This document shows positions 1-12,015 of a stretch of DNA of 64,000 nucleotides, in pieces. This DNA comes from Vandiemenella viatica (lineage: Eukaryota > Arthropoda > Insecta > Orthoptera > Morabidae). The notes below the pieces were generated by a model, which did not search any database, was not told the DNA's origin, and saw nothing but the letters and a program-made list of their open reading frames with translations. A program made the translations under genes and the position numbers. Positions within the stretch are counted from its first letter, which is position 1, and each line of letters opens with the position of its first letter. The DNA lies in assembly GCA_031002005.1 (NCBI GenBank), contig CM061918.1, forward strand, positions 58,533,478-58,597,477. The letters are read 5' to 3'.

Positions 1-310
1 ACATTAAGGAGTGAAAATAAGGAAAATAAACTAGCTGCCTCATATGGAGACCACCTATAGCTGAAATTGTACAAATTGCAAATGTTGCTACACCCAATCG
101 CTTTAGTAAGTCAAAAACATGTACCTTCCAATTTAAATTATGATCAATATGCAAACCTAGAAATTTCGCACACTCTACCTCTTTAATGGACTGGCATGCA
201 AATTTTATGTCTATATCTGGTGTTAATCTGTGTGATGTACTGAATTGCATATATTGTATTTTATCAAAGTTTAAAGACAAGCCATTAGCTTATCTTTAAA
301 CCATGTTGGT
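1..310 (-). mobile_element. LINE reverse transcriptase C-terminal fragment, cut by window edge
   Basis: Reading the minus strand from about 306 to the window edge gives an open frame with no stop. It holds NGLSLNFDKIQYMQF, then ECAKFLGLHIDHNLNWKVHV, then a stretch ending VYFPYFHSLM. The 'KFLGxxID..LNWKxH' block is the conserved segment just after the reverse-transcriptase palm of Jockey/CR1-type non-LTR retrotransposons, and 'YFHSLM' is the thumb region. No ATG is present because the 5' part is missing. The rest of the element would lie before base 1. The open frame suggests a fairly young or recently truncated copy. Confidence 0.75.
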
Positions 311-2430
311 ATTCTTCATTCATTGCATACAAGTAGTAATACATTTTAAAAATGCTACATTTTTTGGAACACTGAAATACTGCTTTCAATATCCAGCCTA
401 GGCTTACTTGGGAATTAAATTGGGGATGGTTTTATGATTTTTATATACCTTGGATAAGATGTAGTAGGAAGATTATGTGTAGTGTTTTTGAAACTGTGAA
501 ATGTTTAAAATAATCTCGAAGCTTGATTTTGTACTTATTTGTGGAAATCATTAGTCTGAAATGAAGACTGAATCTTTAAACATCAATGCTTCTGCATAAA
601 ATTTGCCACCTATTAATCAGTTTGTTGACACGAAAAATGTGGTGATTTAACTATTTAGACACAATGCGTCAATAACATGGCAGTCGGATATATGCTTAAA
701 TTAACAATAAAAACTAAATTCCTTGTGCCTTGTGTTGTAGCAAGATATTTCAATTGTGATTCTGGTTCAGGTTACATCTAAACCTAACCAAAAACTCTGC
801 TAATATCGCTACTAGAAAATTAAAGCATTTATCACATGGGCTTTGTATTGTGATATGAACTTGACTCTGCATTTTTCTATATGTTTGCTGTTGACAAGGA
901 CTATGTGATAGTTCTGTGTTAGGTATTGCTGCAAGTTCTTTTCATTCAAATACATTTACTAAGTACCATAGATTCCTCTTAATCACAAAAGAATTTTACA
1001 ATATCAAATACTGTCCTTTATTTAACAGATACGCATATGATCAAAAGATAATGTTTTCTATTTATCATTTTTAGGAATTGGACAAGAACAGTCAAGCAAT
1101 ACTGTCCCATCATTTTTTTAATGCAACCTAAAATCTTAAGTTTTAAATATCTGCAAAATTTATGTCATCAGTTTGACTTCTTTATTCCATACTTCAACTG
1201 ATTTGGTTTGTTTGAAGTTCAGTAAAGAGGTGAAGACTGCATAGTTTTCTCTACCCATCAGAAATGGTACTAACCTTTTGGTATTTGGAGTAACTGTTTC
1301 AGTATGTTCTCTTCATGTTCAATGCTCACATTTTGTGGAGAGTTGTTACAAATTAAATTAAAAATGCTAGTGTAAGAGAATGTCTCCTGAAATTTTGGTT
1401 AATTCCTCCTATGTAAAGTGTTCTTATTATTTCAGCTTCTTTCTGCCATAAAATATTATGTCAAATTTACAAACACTGGATGGTGCTTTCTATCAGCTAT
1501 ACCCACCATATTGTATCAGTAGAGGAAACTGATTGCTTTCTACAGTTACAACTATGGCTTTCACAGAAATTTTTGATCCAGACTGCTATTCAACCTAACC
1601 ATAATCTCTAGGAGAAAGCAAAACATTTTATATTGATATGATCCCTGTACTGGCAATATTTGTTTTATTTTTTAAATGCTGGTGGCATTTGACAGCACAG
1701 CTGTTTCATATTTCAGAATGTTTAATTTAATTTGTAGTAATTTTTTTTAAAATATGACTTGTGAATATGAAGAAGACAACATATCCAAGTAGTTAAACCG
1801 AGTTCCAAGAGTTTAGCACCATTTTCGATTGCTGGAGAATAGTATCCACTGAAATAGGCAGCACCCTTCCATTTACAATGATTTATTCCAGAAGCTTTAT
1901 TTTTTAAAAAAAAAAAGTAGCACATATAACTATCCTTATCCGTTATGTTTTGCCCTTTACTTCCTTGTTGAGGTACACTGTTAGCATGAAAGGAAATTTG
2001 CGGAATGGAAGAACTGTTCTGCTTAGGATTGCAGTATAATGAATGTATTATGAATTAGTTTTGATTTTCTGGGTGCTTTATAATTGAAGATTTTAGTTTG
2101 CTTGAAATGCAATCTCAAGTAGAATGGCAACTGAAATTCTCAGATACATACAACATAAGACACAAGAATTTTACTATTCATTTTTAATCTTTATATATGT
2201 TACTGTTATAAGTGCCATGTTGCTGACACCATTACTTCTTGTGGTAGTAGTTCCCCATTGAAAATGCACTGTCAGCACCGGAGTTATAAATAACATTATG
2301 CAGGACAACATATTATGGTGTTAGAATTTTCAGTGTTTATGTGTAATTTGTTTCAATTTCTTTGATGTTTTAGTTGACTTTGTTAATTCAGTCACATGAA
2401 ATTAGTCTCAACTGTATGACAATAGCATAA
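311..2430. other. AT-rich stretch with no recognised gene
   Basis: No open frame with recognisable protein content, no tRNA-like box and no terminal inverted repeat was seen. The longest frames are low-complexity translations of AT-rich DNA. It may be intron or intergenic sequence near the TMED gene; this is inference. Confidence 0.4.
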
Positions 2431-2436
2431 CTAAAA

Positions 2437-2721
2437 TGGGTCTACTGGAGATCGCGATTCTGCTACAATAACATGTAGCAATAGCGTTGGAATACTACTG
2501 TATTCAGTCAAAAGACGTATAATTTTCAAGGAGTAATTCTGTTGTAATAGAGCCTGGGCTATTATTTTCAAGCAAAAATTAGGTTGTAATACAGCCTGGA
2601 CCAGCATGAAACCGTTAAATGTAGGCCTACTCCGGAAAGAATTTCTATTGGAGTCTTGCATTTGACCACTGCAGTATTATGATGCCAACTCCTGGCAGAA
2701 TCGTGATCTCCAGTAATCCCA
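2437..2721. mobile_element. Short TIR element (MITE), 285 bp, TSD CTAAAA
   Basis: The ends form an inverted repeat: left TGGGTCTACTGGAGATCG, right end the imperfect reverse complement (…CGTGATCTCCAGTAATCCCA). It is flanked on both sides by CTAAAA (2431-2436 and 2722-2727), or ACTAAAA if the boundary is shifted by one base. The interior contains 'acagcctggacca', which also occurs in the 3183-4092 element. No coding capacity is seen. Superfamily not assigned. Confidence 0.8.
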
Positions 2722-3182
2722 CTAAAATTACCGGTACAAAGAAAGCTGATAATCTTTTAGTGATTTTTGACATACTTGGCACTAATTCTAGTATTTAAAC
2801 ATTGGCTACTCACATTCTACTTGATCTTTTATATCTCAATTTTTTTTTCAAAAACTTTGTTCTTTGTCTTATGTTGTCCACACTTGCTGTCATTAACAGA
2901 GCTTTTCTATTCTTAACCTATCTCAACCCCTTCCCTCCTCTTCCTTGGTCTTTGCATTATTCTTCCACATATCACTTTATTTATCAAAGAACATGTTGAG
3001 TTCGTACTTAGTTAATTGACTTCTTGATTTTCAGTACTGCTGAAAGTTCTTCATTTCACATTCTTTGGTGTTCTTTTTTACTTTTTTTAATTTTGATTTC
3101 TTTGTTGATGTGCATTGTAGACATACATTTACAAGAAGTTCTTTCATTTGTAAATTAACGTCTGATACTTTAGAAGAAAGTT

Positions 3183-4092
3183 CGGGTAAGATATAGATTG
3201 GGATACTGCGGCAACCAGTTACCGCCTCGCAATGTAAACACTTCCGGATAGAGATAGTATGACGTCATTACATTGCTGAATGTAACATATACATTCCGCA
3301 CACAGCTTTAAATGCCACCAACGGCGCCTTCTACGGAAAGTAGTCCATCATTAAAATGTCTCGTATCGTGAAATCGTTAATTTGGCACTAGTACTACAGG
3401 AGTAAATTCATTAGCGACGAGGTTTTGATACAGCCTGGACCACACAGAAAACCTAACTATCAAACATCTTGTAGCGGATACCTAATTTCTATGTCGTACC
3501 TATCGCTGTTACTGTCATTTACGTCTTAATGCTGACTGGACCATAGTGAAACGTAACAATCCCACACGATATTACTCATACCCAATTTCCAAATCGTATC
3601 TATCTCTGTTAGTATGGTCCAGGCTGTGTTACAACCTAAACGCGAATGGTTATTGATGAAAGCTTTTTTTTATAAATATTTTATTTCATATGAATGATTT
3701 TAATAGCAATTTCAGCCACACGAGGAAATATAGAAGAACGGAATCAAATAAAAATCAATTGAATTGTGATTAATAACGTTAACGTTACAGGAACCGACAT
3801 TATGGAACATTACAAATGAATGATATCAATTATCAGTTTGGAATGTTGTTGATATTTTAATAATATTATTAATTGCCCATTAATAATTTTCTTTAAGTTT
3901 TTTAATCAGTACTTTTTTTAATTATTATTACTGTTGGTTACGTTTTATGGTCTCATGTGTATCCACAAATCGATCGAAGGCTGAACAAGTCACACACAGA
4001 AGCACACTAGCTTCATACTCTCTCCATCCGGAAATGTTTACATCGTGAGGCAGTAAGTGGTTGCAGCGGTATCCCAATCTAGATAATACCCG
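3183..4092. mobile_element. TIR DNA transposon, non-autonomous, 910 bp, TSD AAAGTT
   Basis: Long imperfect terminal inverted repeats of about 80 bp: left CGGGTAAGATATAGATTGGG and onward, right the reverse complement ending ATACCCG. They are flanked by AAAGTT at 3177-3182 and 4093-4098. The interior has several inverted and direct copies of a 'cagcctggacca' motif (around 3428, 3535, 3612). No transposase frame is visible. The outer 27 bases align without gaps to the TIR of the 2437-2721 element, so the two probably belong to one group. Confidence 0.85.
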
Positions 4093-4109
4093 AAAGTTCT
4101 TTTAGCTAT

Positions 4110-5440
4110 TGCTTATATGATTTTGATATGTTACTCCTGGTTCTATTCCTGGTAGTCATTGCTTTGTGTTGCTCTTTAGTCTTTTATGTTTTCAGTAGCA
4201 TTCAGGGTCTTTACTAATTCTTGCATCTTTATTTTTTGGTTTAGTTTCAATCCAAAGTGCAAGTGGGTACCATGGATTACTTTTCCTCTTACTAGCAAGC
4301 TGCAGGTGAATCATTTTACTTGCAATTATTCCATAAGCACAGGCTTAGAGTTAGAATTGGTGTGCACCAAGTGAAGTTTGCACCTTGTGTCTGGTTGGCA
4401 GAAATTAAACAATCATTTAGTTATTACAGACACAAAAATCTGACACAAACCGAACTACACACAAGCTGCAAATTACACCTGGCAGCATGTCACTGAGTCA
4501 TCGTTCTGCAATAGATGTTTGATATCAGCCACCATCTGATTTTGGATTTATTATATTTATTGTTAACTTAACATTTAATTTTGGATACTTAAACATTGCC
4601 TAATGCAATGCTAGGTTCAATTTGATGAGAGCTTAAATTCTTGTTTATTTCAGGAATGTAACAAAGTAATCAAAGTGTAGGCAACCCATTGTTTGGGATG
4701 AAAGTTTTGAAGGTTGTTGCCGTGGACCCACAATACACATTCTATAATATTAATAACAAATTTAATAAATCAGAATGTTGCACATAAATAACCAGAATTG
4801 GACAGTGAATGGCTGGGTTTGGCATTTGGGAAGACTTGGATTCAAATCTTATGACATACATCCCAATTTCCAATGTTTCTCCAAGTCATTTCAGGCAGAT
4901 GTTAGGATATTTCTCAATGCGGTGCATGTAAGATTGCTGGCTAGTAATTGGGAAAAATAATATAACTATTGGTAGTAATGAATTCATAATTGAAAAGTTG
5001 TAGATCCATACATAAAATGAAGGATCCTGTCTTGTATATTAAAGATTTCATTAAGTTTAATGTTATATTGGTTTGGAATGATAAATAATAATTGGATAGT
5101 GCTGTAAGCCAGTGAAAAGGAAGAATAGCGAAATACCCAGTTACTATCCACCGATGAAGACAGGAAAATACAAAAACATGAACACACTTTAACACTTTTT
5201 TGGTTTAAAACCTTACTCATGTGTGTAGGACTGGGCCATTATCAAGGAGGTGCATGCACACACTGGTGAATCAGCTGTTTTATAGATATCACACAGAATT
5301 TGACAAATTTGAATGAGGTTTTCATTGTTTGAAAGCTTAAGGTCTAAATAAAATCTATGGTATGTCTTGTGAGTACATGAATGGTGGAATGGAAGTGATT
5401 GTTTGGTTGTATCTTTTAACAGATAAATGCAAAAGATTGT
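4110..5440. other. Unannotated AT-rich stretch
   Basis: No convincing coding frame, SINE box or terminal repeat was seen. The short frames present have no recognisable motifs. Probably intron or intergenic. Confidence 0.35.
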
Positions 5441-5445
5441 ACTAC

Positions 5446-6440
5446 ATCATCATCATCATTGGGGACCATCTCCAGTTTCCCAGGTGTGGTTTACGAGCCT
5501 TGGTTGCTATAGACGATCGTTTTCCACTGTCTCCTATCCAGAAAAGTTTCTCTGTCTGTGATGTATTCCCAATTCCAGCCTCTTCTCTCTACGTCCTCCT
5601 TCAGTTGGTCTGTCCATCTTTTTCTTGGTCTTCCCACTGGTCTTTTGCCAACTATCCTTTTTTCCAAATAAGTTTTTGGTAGTCTTGTACTAGTCATTCT
5701 CTGGACATGCCCAAACCACCGAAGTCTTGATGACCTAAGTCTCTCTTCCATCGATTCCCGTAGCTCTAGGTTTGATTTAATCTCATCATTCTTTATGTGG
5801 TCTAGTTTTCTGGAGGGCAATTCTAAGAAACTTGATTTAACATGGTTGAATCTTGCTAAGGTCCCTTGATGTTAGTGTGCATGTTTCCAAAGCATATGTG
5901 AGAATAGGAATGAGATATGATTTGTACAAGACAATTTTTGTTCTTCTGGGAAACTTCATGTCCCATAGTAAGCCCCGCATGGTACTGTAGAAGTTGGCTT
6001 CTTTGGTTACTCTATTCATTACTTCTAACTCACTTCTACCATTATTAGCAATTATGCTCCCCAGGTAGCTGAATTGGTCAACAACTTCAACTTGGTGGTC
6101 TTGTAATTTTATATGACAGTCTGTATTCTTTTGGTTTATTTTTAGTGATACAGTTTTTTTTTATTCAATTTCATTCCATATTCTTCAAACTTATCATTCC
6201 ACATTTTCAGTTTGTTTTGTATTCCTTCTTCGGTTTCATCCCATACTGCCACATCATCCACAAACACCAATGCCTGTAGATCTTTATTGAATGCTCTCTT
6301 TAGTTCACCGCTATGAGCAGAAGAGGTGAAAGGGCACCTCCTTGTTGTACTCCTTTGGTTGTACTAAACCATTCAGAGTAACCATCCCCAACATGTACTA
6401 CATCAAAGATAAATTCTATTAAGTGAAGATAAGCATTACA
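5446..6440 (-). mobile_element. Degenerate non-LTR retrotransposon 3' part (RT to C-terminus)
   Basis: On the minus strand, from high to low coordinate, there is a GVQQGGALSPLL block near 6350 (normally GVRQGCxLSPLLF). Then comes ALVFVDDVAVWDE near 6260 (the catalytic xxDD box as FVDD), then VVDQFSYLGSIIANNGRSE, then YKSYLIPILTYALETCTLT. The end is the C-terminal signature LRWFGHVQRM…GKRPVGRPRKRW (5491-5820). Reading needs several frame changes and passes an in-frame stop after 'KIQPC' at 5837, so the copy is dead. It ends in a (GAT)n-type tail at about 5446-5458, as expected for the 3' end of such a LINE. Confidence 0.85.
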
Positions 6441-6707
6441 CTCTTTGGATTTTGTTAATACCATTGTTGGCTTTTGTAACTTTGGTTGTTTGTTTTTTCA
6501 GTTCCTTGAAATATGGTGCATTTCAGAGAGCTTGATGAATCCCTGACATTCAAAAGTAGCTAGGACCATCAAATCATCTTACATGAAATTCACGTTTTAA
6601 CACCCCCCCCCCTTCTTGCTATTCAATATTAATAAAATGGGCAAAGCTGCAGAAAATGGTAATGACATCACTATTATGGCTCTTGTGGAGGCAACTTCAA
6701 TTATTAA

Positions 6708-8133
6708 CCCTTTGACTGCTGTAGACGCGTTAGTGCGCGTGGCTTTGACTGCACCCAGGTGCGCACTTGCTCCTTCTGTCAGGTGCTCTGGACATGTTAA
6801 GACGTCCGGCTGCTTGGGTCCCTGTGTGCTCTGCACGTGTTAATGTGCGAGCCACTTAATTGCTTTCCAATGTTTGGTCCGTGAGTGTTTGCAGGTGATA
6901 TCTTATTTGTGTTGCTATTTTCATTTTAGTTTTTACTGAGAACATGGCTCACTGACATGTTTGTACAAAGGTAGAAATCGTGGAGATTCTTATTAGAAAC
7001 GACAGTGAGAATGATCTCTTTGATATGGATGATAGTGATGACCCTTCGATAGGATCTCGAAGTAATAGTACACTAAGCCTTGTGCATCAGCTAGTGGAAA
7101 ACGACCATTTGTCTCCACAAGAGGTGAACATTTTCAGTATCTGAAGCTTCATATAGTGAGAGCTAAATGTGTGGAGAAAGAGGACGCTTTAGTGACAGGT
7201 TTGACTAGAAGAAAAGCAATTCTCATCCTTTTGTGCATGATTCAGCTGCAGGACACAAATATGGATTACGTCAAACTTCCAGCATTCTGTCATTTTTCGG
7301 AATATTTTTAACAGAAAATCTTATGAACTCTTTTGCTGAAAAAACCAATAGATTTTATTTATATACCAAGACAAATATGCCCACTCTAGATTTTCAAGGT
7401 GGAAGGATTTACTGGGAGACATTTTTGAATTATTATTCATATTAAATATTCAAAGCAGCATGCCAACATGTAGATGCGCTGGATGTTCGAAACAGAAAGT
7501 GCATTTCAAAACCACTTACAAATACAGAACATGCAATGTACAGTACCGCTGTGTGTTGTGCCATGTTTCGAGGCTTGTTACACGAAAAACATTTATTAAC
7601 CATGCGTAACTGCACTGTAATAATTACATTACATTTATACGCCTCTTAAACTAAGTGAATTACAAAAAAAATAGAAAAAAAAATATGTTTAACTTTGCCA
7701 GTGACGGTCCAAAGCCCAGAACCAAAAGAAGGATGGAAAGTATATGCAAAATTTTTGAAAGGTATTCGAACTTAACTTCAGAATTTTGTCCTGATGAATT
7801 ACTGCGCTAACAAACAAAAAACCAAACACATTTCAATTGCTGTAATATCTTTTTAGCATATGAGGTACCTGTATGTTTGTCTATGTGGACATTCACTTTG
7901 AAAACTTAAATGTCAGAGTAACTGCATTTATTTTGTATCTGGGGTTTCAAAACGCAAAACGACAGCCGTCATAGACAAAGCTCCAGAAATATTCAGCACA
8001 GAGTGGGTCGGGCTGCGAGCTGAACTCAGCAGCGCAAGTATCAGCCAACCGCGGCCTTTCAGTGCAGGTAGACAGCTTAGGTGACAACAAGGGAGCACAG
8101 CGGTTGACCGGGCAGTACCTAGCAGTTGAAGGG
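6708..8133 (+). mobile_element. piggyBac-type transposon with internal deletion
   Basis: Both ends are intact. TTAA (6704-6707) is followed by CCCTTTGACTGCT, and the right end AGCAGTTGAAGGG is followed by TTAA (8134-8137). TTAA target duplication and a CCC…GGG terminus are the hallmarks of piggyBac. Further inverted and GC-rich subterminal sequence lies inside both ends. Between them are three broken pieces of a transposase frame (listed separately). At 1,426 bp the element is shorter than autonomous piggyBacs, and the catalytic core is missing. Confidence 0.9.
6972..7614 (+). pseudogene. piggyBac transposase remnant (N-terminus, middle, Cys-rich C-terminus)
   Basis: First piece (6972-7144): EIVEILIRNDSENDLFDMDD then SDDPSIGSRSNS, the acidic N-terminal region typical of piggyBac transposases, ending in a stop. 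Second piece (about 7170-7445): HPFVHDSAAGHKYG followed by ILSFFGIFLTENLMNSFAEK and TNRF, matching the family's 'xLxxFxxFFTxELxxxIVxxTNxY' entry to the core. The DDD catalytic core that should follow is absent. Third piece (about 7465-7614): CRCAGCSKQKVHFKT followed, after a frame change, by LCVVPCFEACYTKNIY and a stop, which is the C-terminal cysteine-rich zinc-binding domain. Internal deletion plus frameshifts make it inactive. Confidence 0.85.
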
Positions 8134-8409
8134 TTAAAGACTAAATTTATGTCTCTTATCGTGTGGTCCAGCCTGCATTTCAACATACCGATGGGCTCTC
8201 GTAATTTCACCACTCAAAAATCCAAACATCTTCCATGTCTCTAGGTCCATTAGGACAAAGCTGCAAGCAAATGCTAGTTACCCATTATTTTTGGTGATCC
8301 TTTTATCATATAAGAGGAAAATTAAAGCTCATCGTCTTCTCCCAGCACCCTTGCTGTGTGGTTTATCCCTCCATCACACAACTATTTATTAAGGTTAGTA
8401 AGAACTTTT

Positions 8410-9990
8410 CGTGGTTCAGTTGGGAAGTGAAACGATTGCTCAGGCGGCAAAGGCATCTACATGCCATGATGATGTGTTTAAAGAATTCCAAGTCATGAAT
8501 TTATCCTAAGATCTGATAACTAATCCAAAAAAGTTCTGGTCATGTATGAAAGTAATAAGAGGCTCTCGGAAGGTCAACTAAAGAAAATGGGGAATTATGA
8601 GAAACTTCCATAGAGAAAGCAGAAATTTTGAATAATACATTTAAAAAAGCTTTCACAACAGAAAACGTGGAGGAGATTCCGATATTTAACAATAATATCA
8701 ACAAGATTATCTCATTCTTGATGTAGGGAAATAACTAAACTGCTTATGAATGTAAAAACCAATAAGGCTCTTGGACCAATCAATGTTCCTACAAGATTCT
8801 ACTCTAGGTACACAAAGGAAATTGTGCGGTATTTGTTGAAATTATATACCGCCTACTTGGATCAAGGAAAAATACCAGTTAAATGGAAGACTGCCATCTC
8901 GTTAACCTGAATATTTTGCAGTATTTTAGAACACATCATCTATTCAAATGTCATACACTTTTTGGATGATGGAAAGCTTTTAAACCAAAATCAACATTCA
9001 TTCAGAAAAGGTCATTGCTGCGAAACACAGCTTGCACTTTTAATTCATGGCTTGTGCCATATTATAGATGAGCAATCCCTTAGTTCTGTTAGACTTTAAA
9101 AAAGCTTTCAATGCTGTGCTTCACACTAGGTTACTTAGGAAACTTTGTGTGGTTATGGCATATCTAGACAAATATGCAACTGGGTTACAGACTTTCTGAT
9201 GGGCAGAACACCGTTTATAGTTCTCGACGGTGATTGTTCACCATTTACCAAAGTGAGGTCCGGGGTAACACAGAGAAGTGTGGCAGGACATGTGTTGTTT
9301 CTCATATACATGAATGATTTGTGTGACATAAAAAGGGGGAAGAAAAGACTATTTGCCGATGATGCTATTATTTTTTGTGAAATCAAAATCCAGGATTACT
9401 GCACTTTGTTACAAGATGATATGATGAAAATAATTGTGTGGTGTAAAGACTGGCAGTAAGAGTTAAATGCTAAAAATTGCCAAGTCATGCATATAAGTAA
9501 AAAGGTGACACTATTTATCTCTGAATATACAATTATTGGCACTGTCCTTAGAATGGTAAATTCTGCTAAATACCTAGGGGTTACAATTTGTAATAATTTG
9601 CCTTGGAATGAGCATATTGAGAAGGGTATTGGGAAAGCATATCGTATGCTCCGATTTCTAGGACATAATTTAAAACAGTGCACACTGGAAGTTAAATTGA
9701 TTGCATACAAGACACGTAGAACTTTTTTTTTTATGGTGTCCCCATCAAAAGGGGCTAATGGAGGCGTTGGAGAAGGTCCAAAGTGGTGCCACCCAATTAT
9801 TGACAGGTCTAAATAGTTGTAGGGAAAGTGTAAGTGTGATGTTGAAGGAGTTAGGTTGGGAAGACCTGGAACACCGAAGGTGTTGCTCTCGACAAAAGCC
9901 AATTGAATAATTCATGACTGACTTATTTTGAAATGACAGCAAACAAATATTGCTACCAGCAACATTCATACCTTGGTATGACTGAAAATA
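8410..9990 (+). mobile_element. Degenerate CR1/L2/Jockey-like LINE, RT and C-terminal region
   Basis: In order: a pre-RT linker NKALGPINVPTRFYS (about 8765; family 'KSPGPDGI'); CSILEHIIYSNV (8920); NQNQHSFRKGHCCETQLALL (about 8985; family 'QHGFRKxRSCETQL'); LDFKKAFNAVLHTRLLRKL (9085-9140); GVTQRSVAGHVLFLIYMNDL and LFADDAIIF (9260-9380, the xADD catalytic box intact); NSAKYLGVTICNNLPWNEHI (9560-9620); and a C-terminal LKELGWEDLEHRRCCSR (9843-9895). Frames switch several times and stops interrupt, so it is a dead copy. The GVxQGSVLGP motif has lost key residues (RSVAGH). Confidence 0.88.
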
Positions 9991-10099
9991 AGATAAGAGA
10001 AATCAGATTCATTTCTATACTCAATTTTTCCATGAGCATTTAGGGAATGTAATAGGAAGATCTACCGTGTGAGTAAACTTATAATCCAACAGGAGTAGT

Positions 10100-10290
10100 T
10101 CTCAATAAATCACTTCGGCCATCCTGATATCGGTTTTCCATGGTTTTCTCAGATCGCTCCAGGCAAATGCCGGGGTGGTTCCTCAAAATAGCTCATGGGT
10201 GCTCCTTCCATATCCCCTATATCTCTACCAAACTATTACACCTTCGGATAGATGCAATGCTTCCTCCGCTAGTGAATCACGGAGTAATAA
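10100..10290 (+). repeat. SINE-B2 body copy
   Basis: From 'cttcggccatcctgat' to 'gtgaatcacggagtaataat', this copy matches 40015-40225 base for base over most of its length. It shares the core 'gctccaggcaaatgccgggg' type box with the SINE-B family, but its 3' half ('accttcggatag…gtgaatc') differs. No clear tRNA head is preserved. The 3' end is a short TAATA-type tail. It lies about 1 kb upstream of the TMED exon, probably in the preceding intron. Confidence 0.75.
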
Positions 10291-11231
10291 TACTATACAG
10301 TTTCCTAAAATACTGTGTTCGTCTTGGTTCTTCTTTTTTTTTAAGAAAACCTGAATCGTCATGGATTCACTAATTTGTCTGTTGGGCTGCCACATCTGCA
10401 TAATTTTTAAACAGTCATGAGGATGAAAATAATTATATTGTGTTTAGTGGAGGGCTGAATAAAGTATTTCTTTAATATAATCTACAAGAGTATCTAATAA
10501 AAGTTGGTTGCCAACTCTCAGTTTGCTTGGATTTGCTGAAAACCATTAAAAATGCCATCCCCCTTTTTATTTCCAAAAGTGCTGATCTGACAATTCTTTA
10601 AAAATTTGTTGATGTGTAACCAGTTAAAGTTTATAGGAAAACTGTAGTGATCTTTTCGATGTTTAAGATTTTTGCTTGATAACTAAATGAGTTACAAATT
10701 TGATAGGTCACCAGATAGTTTTTAAAAAATTGTTTCCCCCTTAATGGAGGATTTCATGAATTGGATTAAAAAAATGTATTGAGAATTCTTTTGAAAATTA
10801 ACTGTGACATGCAATAATTTTTCAACTGAATATTTTCTAATTGATTTATATATAATATTTAAATGGCAGTTTCACAAATATATAATTAACTATTTTAAAA
10901 AATAAATTCATTCATTTTTAAAAATAGTTTTGTTTATTTTGTTTCTCTTATAGTGAAATAAATGTAATATACAATCTGTGAACAGAACCATCAGTGCACG
11001 AATTTGTACTTGACAGTATATAATCACAGCCTTCTTGCATCACTCTCTTGCATCACTCTCTTGCAAGAAACATATTTATTTTCCTTGACATTGTTTTGTT
11101 TCAGTTAAGCAGCATATTTTCATTTATTCTGCGGCATGCATTGACCAATTGTAATGTTACATGTTTGTAACTCCACATTTAAATGTACCTTAATTTCTTA
11201 ATTTGCAACCTTTTGTCGGCATGTTCTGTAG
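10291..11231 (+). other. Probable intron upstream of the TMED exon
   Basis: AT-rich sequence without coding signals. It ends in a T-rich tract and TTCTGTAG directly before the exon, a usable 3' splice site. The short direct repeat 'catcactctcttgc' occurs twice at about 11039-11064. The first TMED exon was not recognised anywhere upstream in the window. Confidence 0.5.
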
Positions 11232-11477
11232 GTTGTGACTGGAGGACAGTACGATGTGGACGTTCAGCTTCAAGCACCTCGCGGGGCAATCATATATCGT
11301 CAGGTGAAGAAACAATTTGACAGCCACACATTCGTGGCTAACGAAGCGGGTGTGTACACCGTCTGCTTTAGCAACGAGTTCTCGACGTTTTCCCACAAGC
11401 TGGTCTATATGGACTTCCAGGTGGGGGAGGAGAAGCCGCTGCCAGGTCTCAGCGAGCACATCACTGTCATGACTCAG
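11232..11477 (+). CDS. TMED7: Internal exon of a p24-gamma cargo receptor (TMED3/TMED7-like)
   Basis: The 246-bp exon encodes 82 residues in phase 0. It lies between a TGTAG acceptor and a CAG|GTAAGA donor. The product begins VVTGGQYDVDVQLQAPRG and continues through QVKKQFDSHTFVANEAGVYT to CFSNEFSTFSHKLVYMDFQV and ends SEHITVMTQ. This is most of the GOLD domain: the conserved GGxYDVD strand, the 'Y..CFSNEFSTFxHKxVYxDFQVG' block, and one Cys of the luminal disulfide. Its partner Cys should be in exon 1. p24 proteins are type I membrane proteins that cycle between ER and Golgi and help load cargo into COPII/COPI vesicles. The signal peptide, coiled coil, membrane anchor and cytoplasmic tail are encoded elsewhere. 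TMED3 and TMED7 cannot be separated from this exon. Codons are GC-rich against an AT-rich intron, as expected for a conserved exon. Confidence 0.93.
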
Positions 11478-12015
11478 GTAAGAAGCACAATTGATAATTG
11501 CATCTGTAATTAATTTTCTTGTTTTACCGGCTGTGTTACTTTTTCTTAGTGACCGACATTTCAGTCCCCACTTGGGATTTCATTAAGGGCTTCTATTTTC
11601 TGAAACTTTATTATACCCTTTGTAGTTTGCAGGTAAACTTGGATCAATGGTAGTTGTGTAAGTTGCTTCGGATATAATATGAATGAGTTTTGCCCTCTGC
11701 CAAATCAACTTCGTTTTGTTCAGGCATCACATTTATCGACAAGCACATATTTCCAGATCTCACCTGATCTGTATCTCCAAACTTTAAGATTTTATGGGAT
11801 TGTAATGTCCTGAGATGGTGATTAATTTTATTATTATTTAAGATAAAAAAAAAACTAGGGTGTCGAGGAAATGAATTGAATAAATTTGAAATAAATTGGT
11901 ACTCAAACACTGAGGTATATTACTTACATCAAATGAGATTTATTAACAATCTGAGTTATAGGAATACAAGTACAATACTTTTATTTTTATTAAATCAAAT
12001 AGAACTAGAACATGT
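11478..12015 (+). other. Start of the intron after the TMED exon
   Basis: Begins GTAAGA (5' splice site). AT-rich, with no downstream TMED exon recognised. The coiled-coil and transmembrane part expected next was not found up to the gap at 15567. Confidence 0.55.
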
